A stretch of DNA of 33,716 nt from Acidobacteriota bacterium. GTDB taxonomy: Bacteria; Acidobacteriota; Thermoanaerobaculia; Thermoanaerobaculales; Sulfomarinibacteraceae. Positions within the stretch are counted from its first letter, which is position 1; the number at the start of each line of letters is the position of its first letter. Below are positions 14,261 to 22,043 of the stretch, piece after piece. The translations under genes were made by a program, and so were the position numbers. The DNA lies in NCBI GenBank assembly GCA_013152925.1, contig JAADFK010000022.1, positions 1 through 33,716 of the forward strand, read 5' to 3'. A model generated the notes under the pieces. The model was not told the DNA's origin. It was given only the letters and a program-made list of their open reading frames with translations, and did no database searches.

Positions 14261-15993
14261 TTGTCGGACGTTTCCGTCGAGAGCGGCGGCTTCTCGAGCT
14301 ATTGGGTCCACTTCCTGGGCCTGACAGGCGCCGACTGGCGGTCGTGATCGCCATGCTTGCCGCCTCTGCCCTGCTTCGTCTTCCGGTCCCCGTGTTGACT
14401 CAGACCCTCATCGACCGGGTTATTGCGGGCGGGCAGGCCAACTTGCTTCCTCCGCTTGCTGCGGCGTTGATCGTGGTTTCGGCGTTTCAACTGCTGCTTC
14501 ACGTGTCGAAGGGAAAGCGGTTGGCCACGCTTCGCGAGGCGGTGACCGCCCGTTTCCATCACAGGCTCGTGGCTCACCTTCTCCGGCTCTCGCCAACGGT
14601 CATCGCCGAGAAGACTCCAGGATACCTGACCTCTCGTGTGGCGAGCGACGCCACGGCCGCAGGCCGGTTGCTGTCGGATTCGGTGCTGCGTCTCCTGCTT
14701 GATGCTCTCACCTTTGTGTTTGGTCTGGGATTGATGGTGCATTACGAGGCTCGATTGGCGGGACTTACCCTCGTGCTGGTACCCGTCTATGCGCTCGCAG
14801 TATTCCGCTTCGGAGAAGAGGTGAGAGAACGGTCACATGCAACTCTTGAGGCCACGGCCGCGATCCAGCGGGAGCTCCTGGATCTGGTTCGCAACGTTCC
14901 TCTTGCGTTACTCCACAATGCCGCTGGTTTTCTTGCCGAGCGGCACGAGCGGGCCTGGGGACGCGGTGTCACGGCCAGGCTGAGACTTGCCGACACACTG
15001 TTCCGCTCCACAGGGGTGACCGCATTCCTCTCCGGGTTGGCTCCCGTCGTCGTGCTGGTGGTTGGCGGAATCGAGGCAATGAACGGCCAGTTGTCGGTTG
15101 GTGGGCTGGTGGCATTCCTCGGGCTTGTGGGATACGTCTTCAATCCGGTGCAACGAGCGGCGTCGACTCGCCTCGAATTCCGACGGGCATTGGCCGCGCT
15201 CGAGCGGGCTGAGGAGCTGTTCAGGCTTCCGACGGGCATTCTGGAGCGACCAGACGTGCAGATCCTCGTTCATCCGGTGGGACACGTGGAGCTGCGCGAA
15301 GTGTGGTTTGCCTTTCGGGACAATGAGCCGGTGTTGCGCGGGGTGAATCTGGAGGCCGCGCCAGGAGAGCTTGTGGCCCTCACCGGTCCCAGTGGCGTGG
15401 GCAAGACCACCGTATTGTGGCTCGTTGCACACCTGCTCGAACCTGATGAGGGGATGGTGCTTCTTGACGGGATCGATGTCAGACGCCTGGCACCGGCCTC
15501 GGTACGTGCCTGCGTAACTATGGTTCCACAACCCGCAATGCTTCTCGATGCCACGATCCGTGACAACATACTTCTCGGCCGAACCAGTTACTCGGAAGCC
15601 GATGTCATCCTTGCGGCAGAACGTGCCAACGCCCTCGATTTCGTTCGCGGTCTGCCAAATGGTTTCGACACCCCAATTGGTGAGGGCGGTGCTCGCGTTT
15701 CCGGAGGGGAGGGCCAACGAATTGCCCTCGCACGGGCACTTCTCGAGCCAGCGCCAGTGGTACTTCTTGATGAGCCGTCGACATACCTCGACGGCGAATC
15801 GCGGGAAGCGCTTCGGGAAGCTCTGCTGGCGTTACGCACCGATCGCACTGTCATTGTGGTCACCCACGATCCGCGGCTTCTCAGCCTGGCGGACCGCGTC
15901 GTAACCTTGGAGGCGGGGCGTGTGGTACCAGGGCACCAGTGTGACACCGACACTGCTTTCTCGGATGCGATCCATCCGGTCGCCAGTGCGTGA
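14257..15993 (+). CDS. ABC exporter, fused membrane and ATPase domains
   Basis: 578 residues. Type-1 exporter fold: about six membrane helices in residues 25-290, then an ATPase domain with Walker A GPSGVGKTT (~377-385), Q-loop VPQPAMLLDATIRDNILLG, signature VSGGEGQRIALARALL (~482), Walker B VVLLDEPSTYLDGE and H-loop VTHDP. It lacks the N-terminal C39 peptidase domain of bacteriocin exporters, so leader removal needs another protease. The ATG at 14257 overlaps the maturase stop and has GAGGAGGTG just upstream; an in-frame extension to 14203 would only overlap the maturase. It probably exports the modified peptide as a homodimer. Reduced G+C matches the maturase. Confident as an exporter; substrate inferred from position. 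Confidence 0.93.
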   Translation: MIVGRFRRERRLLELLGPLPGPDRRRLAVVIAMLAASALLRLPVPVLTQTLIDRVIAGGQANLLPPLAAALIVVSAFQLLLHVSKGKRLATLREAVTARFHHRLVAHLLRLSPTVIAEKTPGYLTSRVASDATAAGRLLSDSVLRLLLDALTFVFGLGLMVHYEARLAGLTLVLVPVYALAVFRFGEEVRERSHATLEATAAIQRELLDLVRNVPLALLHNAAGFLAERHERAWGRGVTARLRLADTLFRSTGVTAFLSGLAPVVVLVVGGIEAMNGQLSVGGLVAFLGLVGYVFNPVQRAASTRLEFRRALAALERAEELFRLPTGILERPDVQILVHPVGHVELREVWFAFRDNEPVLRGVNLEAAPGELVALTGPSGVGKTTVLWLVAHLLEPDEGMVLLDGIDVRRLAPASVRACVTMVPQPAMLLDATIRDNILLGRTSYSEADVILAAERANALDFVRGLPNGFDTPIGEGGARVSGGEGQRIALARALLEPAPVVLLDEPSTYLDGESREALREALLALRTDRTVIVVTHDPRLLSLADRVVTLEAGRVVPGHQCDTDTAFSDAIHPVASA

Positions 15994-16387
15994 CAAACGG
16001 AAGGTGTGGACCAGGGCGTATTCCTGGCGCCGTTGATCCTTGAAAGGGAGCGGCCCAGCTGGCGACGACCAGCCGGAATCCGGTTCCCGATCGTGATTCA
16101 TGGGAGTTCCCCCATTCTCCTTCAGGAAAACCTGGCGCATGGCACCATCAACGATTCCTTCATTCTCCATTGAGGTGATCGTTATGGAGAGCTCTGAGGA
16201 GTGGGAGGAAACGAGAAGGTTGGCAGTTCGACCAGGCTGTTTCAACGGCCGCATGAGGAAGCCACACCCGATATCGCTGGGCGCTTCCCATGACAAGATG
16301 AAATGCGACGGCTTCCAATATGCCATGGCACTTGGACGGCTGCTGGCCTGGCGTGGAGCGGCTGAGGGTTGTGGGGCGGGAGGTGCG
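15994..16387. other. Gene-poor, lower-GC spacer after the exporter
   Basis: Nearly 400 bases between the exporter stop and the convergent sulfatase-type gene without a supportable gene. A plus-strand frame beginning at ATG 16184 has a good GAGGTGA site 5 bases upstream but no stop until deep inside the opposite-strand gene. A minus-strand frame (16326-15832) runs through the exporter end. Neither resembles a known protein. Base composition resembles the peptide operon, so this may be the right edge of an imported segment or a decayed gene. Confidence 0.5.
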
Positions 16388-19219
16388 TCAATCCGCCGGC
16401 TGTTGGACCGGCGGGAGGGAGGTGGCCGGGCGATCCTGGCGGGCCAGGTCGCCGGCGAGGCGGCGCTGGAGGTCGTAGCGGAGGACGGTGTCCGCGATCC
16501 TGACCTCCCGGCGGGCGGCGGCGTCCTCGCCGGCGCATTCCTCCACGGGCACGTTCTTCAGCGTCCTCGTGTCGAAGCACATTCCATCGTTCAGCGCAGG
16601 GCCCTTGCTGACGTAGAGGTGCCGGCCGCTGAGCCAGCTCCCATTGGGACGGGGAACGGGGCCCGGCCCCGGATTGCCGAGGAGGTTCCGGCCCAGCCAG
16701 GGCTCGGAGGCAGGGTCGATCCCCAGCAGAGCTGCCACGGTGGGCGCCATGTCCGTTTGTCCCGCCGCCTGCTCCGAGACGCCCCGTGGGCCGTTGGCCT
16801 CCGGCACATGGATGATCAGCGGCACCCGATCCTCCATGTACCATCCGGCCGTTGTGTGTGGGAAGCCCACGGCCTCGGCGATGTCGCGGGACCAGGGGAA
16901 GCCGGCGTCGTGATCCCCCCAGATGACGACGACCGTCCGGTCCAGCAAGCCGAGCTCGCCGAGCCGGTCCACCATGGCGCCCAGGGCCTTGTCGAAGAAG
17001 TGCATGGCGTGCAGGTAGTTGCCGAAAGGTGTTCCCTCGAAACGCCCCAGGTGAAGCTCCCTGAGATGCTCCGGAAACCCCTCGAAAGGATGGTGCAGCG
17101 AAAGGGTGATCCCCCACGCACAGAAGGGCTCGGGCAGCCTGGCGATCCGGTCCGCAAGCTGGAGCAGGAAGTCGCGGTCGTTGAGGCCCCACCCGATGCG
17201 CTCTCCGGGGCCGAAGTCCGAGGCGTAGAGGTTGGTGTCGAAGCCGAAGGCCGGGTGGAGGATCCGGCGGTTCCAGAAGGCCGGCTGGAAGGGAACGGCG
17301 GAGAGGGTTGCGTAGCCATGGTCCCGGAGCACCCCGGCCAGCCCGACCCAGTGGTTGGCGCCGTGGGTAAAGGCCGCCACACCGTGGAGGGCCGGGAGCA
17401 TGGAGGTCTGGGTCGTGATCTCCCCGTCGGAGGTCCGTCCCATGTTCGTCTGATCCGTGCAGCGCCGGAAGCTCAGGCACGCCGGGGCGAAGCGGTCGAG
17501 GTTGGGGGTCACCTCCTGGCCGTCGATGACGAGCCCGGGCACCCAGCCCTGCAGCGACTCCACCTGGATCATCAGGAGGTTCTTTCCCCGGCCGATCCCG
17601 AACCAGGGCCCGGCGCCGCGCCGGAGTGGCCGGCGGTCCTCGAACCAGCGAAGCACGTCAGCGTAGCCCGCATCCCCCAGGGGCGGGCGGAAGACGTTCT
17701 CCTTGAGGGTCCGCCAGGCATCGAAGAGGTGGTAGTTGAGGATCCCCACCTGCTGGACGATGAAGATACTCTGGAACACCTGGACGAAGACGCCCTTCTC
17801 GCTTCGGGCCGCCCGCCACCCTGCCATGAGGCCGGGGATCGTCAGGGCGATCAGCAAGACGGCGACCACCGGCCGGAGGAACCGGCGTTTGACGGTCTCG
17901 AGACGGGCCACCAGCGCCACCAGCAGGATACCCGGTACGAGATCGAGCCCCAGCCACAAGTCCCTGCGGTGCATGAGGGCCTCGATGCTCTGGCGCACAT
18001 CGCCCACCTGGTGGCCTGCCGACAGCGTTTCCAGCGACAGCACGTCGTGGAAGTAGCGCAGATAGACCACGTCCGCAAAGATAACGAAGCTGGCGGCAGC
18101 AACGGCGAGCCAGGAGAGCCACGGTCTCCACCGCTGCGGCAACGCCAGCAGGACGAGCGCCGTCAGCGCGACGCCCGAGGCCGTGATCCAGCCGCAATCG
18201 GGCAGGGGATTTCGTCCCGCGGCCTCCAGTACGGCCCACTGCTTCACCGTCATGGACAGGAGCAGCCAGGCGAGGTCCGCCAGCCCCGCCGCGGCCAGCA
18301 GGGCGGTCGTGCCGCTCTTCCTGGCTGCCAGGACCAGGCCCACGAGCAGGAGCGCGGCGAGCAGCGGCGCTCCGGGAGCGCGCAAAGGGTCTGGAACGAG
18401 GAAAACGGCGACGGGGGCCTGGGGCGTCGGGTCCTGCCCAGCGAACCACGTGACGCCCTCGTGCACCATGTCGAGCTGGAGGCGGGCCAGGCCGAAGCGG
18501 TTCGGCGCCACCACCTCGAGCTCCACGGCGGTGGTGCCGCCGGGTGGCACGACTCCGCTGATCCGCGTGCGCTTGCCGTCGAAGACCAGGTTCGTGCCGT
18601 CGCTCGAAAGCCAGTGGTACGAGACGTTGAACGGCTCGTCGGGACGCCAGGTGATGGTACCGTCGTTCCGGAGCACGATATGGACATGGAAGCGTTGGCC
18701 GGCCACCACGAGCCGCGGGATGGAGGACCGCCCGACCAGGGAAAAGGCGTGTACCGGCTTCTCGGCGACGATGGTGACGGGCATCACCGGCGGAGGCCGC
18801 TGCATTCGCCTTGATATCCAGCAGACCCGCTCCTGCACCACGTCCCATTGAAGGCCGTACCGTCCCGAACGCGCGGGAGCCTGGACGGTGGCATCGACCG
18901 TGACCCGGGCGCCCGGAGCGACGACCCGCGGAAATGGGGCACGCCGTCCGTCCCAGACGGCCGTCCCCCCTCTCTCATCGAGCCAGTGGTAGGACAGGGA
19001 GAATCCGTGTGCCGGGTCCCATGGCGCAGACCCCGTGTTCTGGACCGTCACCGTGATTCGCACCGGCCGTCCCGCCTCGAGGGTCCGGGGCATCTCGGCA
19101 CGGACGATCTCGAAGCCCAGCTCCGGCCGTTCCTGAGCCGGCGCCCGGACCGCGATCAGGGCGAGAACGCCCACGACCATGGCCGGCACCCGGCGCGAGC
19201 TCCAACGCCTCGTCGGCAT
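16388..19219 (-). CDS. LtaS-like alkaline-phosphatase-superfamily membrane protein with two Ig-like domains
   Basis: 943 residues from the ATG at 19219. Signal peptide (~1-28, ending RAPAQ). Two similar beta domains (~35-150 and ~155-270) share VxNxG...W, SYHW, a G..VPPG motif and a final W, recalling four-tryptophan (Nbr1-type) Ig-like domains. About six membrane helices follow (~283-465), then a sulfatase-type catalytic domain (~545-900) with metal ligand Glu ~554 in IQVESLQGW, nucleophile Thr ~596 in GRTSDGE, and WGDHDAGF. Lipoteichoic acid synthase and phosphoethanolamine/phosphoglycerol transferases share this layout, so it probably moves a phospho-head group onto an envelope glycan or lipid. 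The Ig-like N-terminus is unusual for that family. It is transcribed away from the hydrolase gene. An in-frame extension to 19636 lies over that gene and is unlikely. Confidence 0.85.
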   Translation of the reverse strand: MPTRRWSSRRVPAMVVGVLALIAVRAPAQERPELGFEIVRAEMPRTLEAGRPVRITVTVQNTGSAPWDPAHGFSLSYHWLDERGGTAVWDGRRAPFPRVVAPGARVTVDATVQAPARSGRYGLQWDVVQERVCWISRRMQRPPPVMPVTIVAEKPVHAFSLVGRSSIPRLVVAGQRFHVHIVLRNDGTITWRPDEPFNVSYHWLSSDGTNLVFDGKRTRISGVVPPGGTTAVELEVVAPNRFGLARLQLDMVHEGVTWFAGQDPTPQAPVAVFLVPDPLRAPGAPLLAALLLVGLVLAARKSGTTALLAAAGLADLAWLLLSMTVKQWAVLEAAGRNPLPDCGWITASGVALTALVLLALPQRWRPWLSWLAVAAASFVIFADVVYLRYFHDVLSLETLSAGHQVGDVRQSIEALMHRRDLWLGLDLVPGILLVALVARLETVKRRFLRPVVAVLLIALTIPGLMAGWRAARSEKGVFVQVFQSIFIVQQVGILNYHLFDAWRTLKENVFRPPLGDAGYADVLRWFEDRRPLRRGAGPWFGIGRGKNLLMIQVESLQGWVPGLVIDGQEVTPNLDRFAPACLSFRRCTDQTNMGRTSDGEITTQTSMLPALHGVAAFTHGANHWVGLAGVLRDHGYATLSAVPFQPAFWNRRILHPAFGFDTNLYASDFGPGERIGWGLNDRDFLLQLADRIARLPEPFCAWGITLSLHHPFEGFPEHLRELHLGRFEGTPFGNYLHAMHFFDKALGAMVDRLGELGLLDRTVVVIWGDHDAGFPWSRDIAEAVGFPHTTAGWYMEDRVPLIIHVPEANGPRGVSEQAAGQTDMAPTVAALLGIDPASEPWLGRNLLGNPGPGPVPRPNGSWLSGRHLYVSKGPALNDGMCFDTRTLKNVPVEECAGEDAAARREVRIADTVLRYDLQRRLAGDLARQDRPATSLPPVQQPAD

Positions 19220-19226
19220 GAGGAGC

Positions 19227-19232
19227 AGTATA
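19227..19232 (-). promoter_or_regulatory. Possible -10 element of the LtaS-like gene
   Basis: TATACT on the minus strand, 7 bases before the ATG at 19219. Transcription from it would begin almost at the start codon, giving a leaderless message; no good ribosome-binding site or -35 is visible. Weak evidence. Confidence 0.3.
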
Positions 19233-19279
19233 GACCCGGCCCGAAGGAGATCGGGTACAGTGCTTCTCGGAGGTGTACC

Positions 19280-20056
19280 GTGTGCCACGCCGATGCGTTG
19301 CAGTTGGCCTACGACCTGAACGACCTGCGACCCGCCCTGTTGCTGCTCCACCCCTTTCCATTCGACCGGCGCATCTGGGCGCCCCAGGTGGAGGAGCTGT
19401 CCGCCGAGTACCCGGTCCTTGCCGTCGATCTCCCCGGTTTCGGCGACTCCCCACCGGCGCGCTCGGCCAGCCTCGATGCCTGGGCCGACCGGGTGGATCA
19501 GCTGCTGGAGGCGACGGTGGGCGGGCGTCCGGTGGTCGTCGCCGGACTCTCCATGGGGGGGTACGTGGCGCTGCGCCTGGCGGCTCGCCACCCGGAACGT
19601 CTCGAGGGAATGATCCTCGCGGACACGCGGGCCCATGCCGACACGCCCGAGGCCCGTGCAGGCCGGGAACAGGCGGCAGCCCTGGTTCGCTCGCAGGGCG
19701 TCGGCGCCATTGCCGAGGGACTTCTCGAGAAGCTCTTCTCACCCCGTGCGGAGCCCGGCCTCGTCCAACGGGCTCGGGAGGTCATGCTCGAGCAATCCCC
19801 GGAAGCCGTCGCCACCGCCCTCACGGCCATGAGGGACCGGCCCGATTCCACCGCAATCCTCGGCCAGATCGCCGTGCCGACCCTGGTCATCGTCGGCGCC
19901 GAGGACGCGCTGACACCCCCTTCCGACGCCGAAGCCATGTACCAACGTATCCCCCGGGCTTGGCTCGTCCGGATCCCCGGCGCCGGCCACCTCTCCAACC
20001 TCGAGGCCCCGGAGGAGCTCAACGCCGCCGTCAGGGGGTTTCTTGCCGCGCTGTGA
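19280..20056 (+). CDS. Alpha/beta-fold hydrolase
   Basis: 258 residues. Oxyanion-hole region LLLHPFPFD, nucleophile elbow AGLSMGG (Ser91), acid VGAEDALTPP (Asp209) and histidine GAGHLSN (His237) form a complete triad. Closest in feel to the 3-oxoadipate enol-lactonase/BioH/haloperoxidase group, but the substrate cannot be read from sequence. The GTG at 19280 is chosen because GGAGGT ends 5 bases upstream and the fold starts there; longer in-frame starts would read through the divergent promoter. No signal peptide, so cytoplasmic. Divergent from the LtaS-like gene with only 60 bp between starts. Confidence 0.9.
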   Translation: MCHADALQLAYDLNDLRPALLLLHPFPFDRRIWAPQVEELSAEYPVLAVDLPGFGDSPPARSASLDAWADRVDQLLEATVGGRPVVVAGLSMGGYVALRLAARHPERLEGMILADTRAHADTPEARAGREQAAALVRSQGVGAIAEGLLEKLFSPRAEPGLVQRAREVMLEQSPEAVATALTAMRDRPDSTAILGQIAVPTLVIVGAEDALTPPSDAEAMYQRIPRAWLVRIPGAGHLSNLEAPEELNAAVRGFLAAL

Positions 20057-20125
20057 AGGCACGGCCGGGCTTCACCGTTCGTCCGGGTCCATCGGGTCAG
20101 GAAGCACCGGTCTCCAGGCCGCCCG

Positions 20126-20665
20126 TCACTTGGAGCCTCCGGGCTTGAGTGGATACTGCTTGTCGTACTCCTGGATGATGGCATCGGTCAGATCGGCCGA
20201 GTCCTTGAGGTAGATCAGCATCATGGGCTTGAGCACGAAGACGGCGTCGAAACCGTGGTCCTTGGCGTACCCCACGACGATCTGTTTCATCTTCTTGGCC
20301 ACATTCGCGGTGAACTCCGTTTGCTTCTCGTCGTACTGCCGCTTGAACTCCCGCGCCGAGTCCTCGAAGCGACGGCGGGCCGCGATGGCCCGCTGTTTGA
20401 GGGCATCCAACGCCTGGGGTCCGGCGACGTTTTGTTCCTTCTGAACCTGTAACGCCAGCTCGCGTGCCTTGTCGCGAAGGGTGTCGATCTCCTTGCGCCG
20501 GGGTTTCGCCCATTCGCCAAGCTTCTTCAGCGCTGCCCTTCCCTCCTTCACGGTGGTGGCGGCCCGTTCCACGTCGACGAAACCCACCTTGCCGCCGGCG
20601 AATACCGGAACCGCGGCAAATACCGTCGCAAGAGCCAGAACTGTCGAAAGCACTGCACGTCGCAT
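20126..20665 (-). CDS. OmpH/Skp-family periplasmic chaperone
   Basis: 179 residues from the ATG at 20665, preceded by GGGAGGT. A signal peptide (~1-24, ending VFAGG) leads into VGFVDVERA, the usual first strand of OmpH/Skp proteins. A long charged helical region (~35-130, Lys/Glu/Arg/Gln-rich) forms the tentacle coiled coil, and C-terminal strands (VFVLKPMMLIYLKDSADLTDAII) close the body. It holds unfolded outer-membrane proteins in the periplasm, supporting a Gram-negative-type envelope. Usually found next to bamA or lpxD; here it stands alone between the hydrolase and a response regulator. An upstream in-frame extension to 20737 would hide the signal peptide. Confidence 0.88.
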   Translation of the reverse strand: MRRAVLSTVLALATVFAAVPVFAGGKVGFVDVERAATTVKEGRAALKKLGEWAKPRRKEIDTLRDKARELALQVQKEQNVAGPQALDALKQRAIAARRRFEDSAREFKRQYDEKQTEFTANVAKKMKQIVVGYAKDHGFDAVFVLKPMMLIYLKDSADLTDAIIQEYDKQYPLKPGGSK

Positions 20666-20799
20666 GGTCAACCTCCCGTCCCGGAAACCCCGGGGCCGCG
20701 AATTGTAACACCGCTGGTCGCGGGGGCCATGCCTCACGACAATGGCGCCGGAATCCCAGGACCCGGGGTATCATGGTTCCAGCACGACCGGCGGAGGCA

Positions 20800-21528
20800 A
20801 TGACGACAACCACGGAACCGACACCGCATCTCCTGATCGTCGAAGACGACGCGCTCCTGGCGACGGGCCTGGCCCGCAACCTGGAGATGGAGGGGTTCTC
20901 CGCCCGGCACGTGGGTACCGGCGAGGAGGCCCTGGGATTGCTGGCCGATCCCTCGCAGGTCTTTGACCTGGTCGTCCTCGACATCATGCTGCCCGGCATG
21001 GACGGCCTGGAGATCTGCCAGCGGCTCCGCCAGTCGGGCAACCTGGTACCCATCCTCTTCCTGACGGCCCGGGGCTCCGACGCCGATCGCATCCTCGGGC
21101 TCCGCGCCGGCGCCGACGACTACCTGACCAAGCCCTTCCTGGTGGAGGAGCTGGTCCTGCGCGTGCGCGGCATCCTCCGCCGAACCGCCTGGGCCATGAG
21201 CGCCGCCTCCACGGGGCCGGTCATCAAGATCGGCGCGTTTTCCGTCGATCTGGCCAGCATGCAGGCCACGACCAACGACGGCACCATTCAGCTCACCGAA
21301 CGGGAGCTGATGCTGATCCGTTTTTTCGCCGAGAACGAGGGCCGCGTCCTCAGCCGGGGTGAGCTCCTGGAACGGGTCTGGGGCTACAACTTCGACACCG
21401 CAACGCGAACGCTGGACACCTTCATCCACCGCCTCCGGCGCTACTTCGAAGCCAACCCGCACAGTCCGAGGCACTTCCACACCGTCCGCGGCGTCGGCTA
21501 CCGCTTCACCACGAACCCGGAGGAGTAG
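20800..21528 (+). CDS. OmpR/PhoB-family response regulator (no partner kinase nearby)
   Basis: 242 residues. Receiver with acidic residues EDD (15-17), phospho-acceptor Asp61 in VLDIMLPG, Thr in LTARG and Lys in DDYLTKPF (~111). A winged-helix DNA-binding domain (~140-238) has LTERELMLIRFF, VLSRGELLERVWGY, RTLDTFIHRLRR and VRGVGYRF. It looks fully functional. No kinase gene adjoins it, so its partner is elsewhere. An alternative ATG at 20773 would add nine residues; the GGAGG before 20800 is rather close to the ATG. The 3' end overlaps convergent folK by 23 bp. Target genes unknown. Confidence 0.92.
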   Translation: MTTTTEPTPHLLIVEDDALLATGLARNLEMEGFSARHVGTGEEALGLLADPSQVFDLVVLDIMLPGMDGLEICQRLRQSGNLVPILFLTARGSDADRILGLRAGADDYLTKPFLVEELVLRVRGILRRTAWAMSAASTGPVIKIGAFSVDLASMQATTNDGTIQLTERELMLIRFFAENEGRVLSRGELLERVWGYNFDTATRTLDTFIHRLRRYFEANPHSPRHFHTVRGVGYRFTTNPEE

Positions 21529-22006
21529 CGAGACGTACCGCTCCGGGGTCGGCGGACCGCAGCTCGCCGGCGAGCTCCCGAAGGTTGCGGCCCAGGTATG
21601 GATGGACCCACTCCGGCGCCAGGTCCGCCGCGGGAACCACGGCGAAGGCCCTGCGATGGAAGCGCGGGTGCGGAAGGGTCAGCCGGGGACCGCGATGTAC
21701 CAGGCCCGGGGCCAACAGCAGATCCAGGTCCAGCGGACGCGGCCCCCAGCGCTCCTCCCCCTGCCGGTGCCGGCCAGCACGAAGCTCCAGCTGCTGACAA
21801 CGCTCCAGAACCCAGAGCAGCGGCATCTCCACGGCCACCAGCGCCGCCATGTTCCAGTACTCCGGTTGTGGGGGGCCCAGGGGGCGCGACCGGTACAGCG
21901 GCGACACGGCCTCGACCACCACGGCCGTTCCCATGGCCCCGAGGGCATCGGAGAACGCGGCCGGGACAGCCCCCACGTTGCCACCAAGGCCGATCAACAG
22001 CTTCAC
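21506..22006 (-). CDS. folK: 2-amino-4-hydroxy-6-hydroxymethyldihydropteridine pyrophosphokinase (HPPK)
   Basis: 166 residues, the usual length for this folate-synthesis enzyme, which transfers pyrophosphate from ATP to hydroxymethyl-dihydropterin. It begins LLIGLGGNVG, has SPLYRSRPLGPPQPEYWNMA, and the hallmark RWGPRPLDLDLLL whose two Asp bind magnesium, then LPHPRFHRRAFAVVPAADLAP. It is divergent from the PBP1A gene with 37 bp between starts, and its end overlaps the response regulator by 23 bp. No other folate gene is in the window. Confidence 0.95.
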   Translation of the reverse strand: MKLLIGLGGNVGAVPAAFSDALGAMGTAVVVEAVSPLYRSRPLGPPQPEYWNMAALVAVEMPLLWVLERCQQLELRAGRHRQGEERWGPRPLDLDLLLAPGLVHRGPRLTLPHPRFHRRAFAVVPAADLAPEWVHPYLGRNLRELAGELRSADPGAVRLATPPGSW

Positions 22007-22043
22007 GCACCCACCTCCGGCTCCCCTCTGCTACCCTGTGGCC

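Noticed and set aside
15832-16326. 164-codon minus-strand frame after the exporter
   Set aside because: Overlaps about 160 bases of the exporter end, has no recognisable motif and no clear ribosome-binding site.
16100-18814. 904-codon plus-strand open frame
   Set aside because: Lies antisense to the LtaS-like gene, whose frame has clear motifs. The translated product is compositionally biased (His/Glu/Val/Gly-rich) without domains, a usual high-GC shadow.
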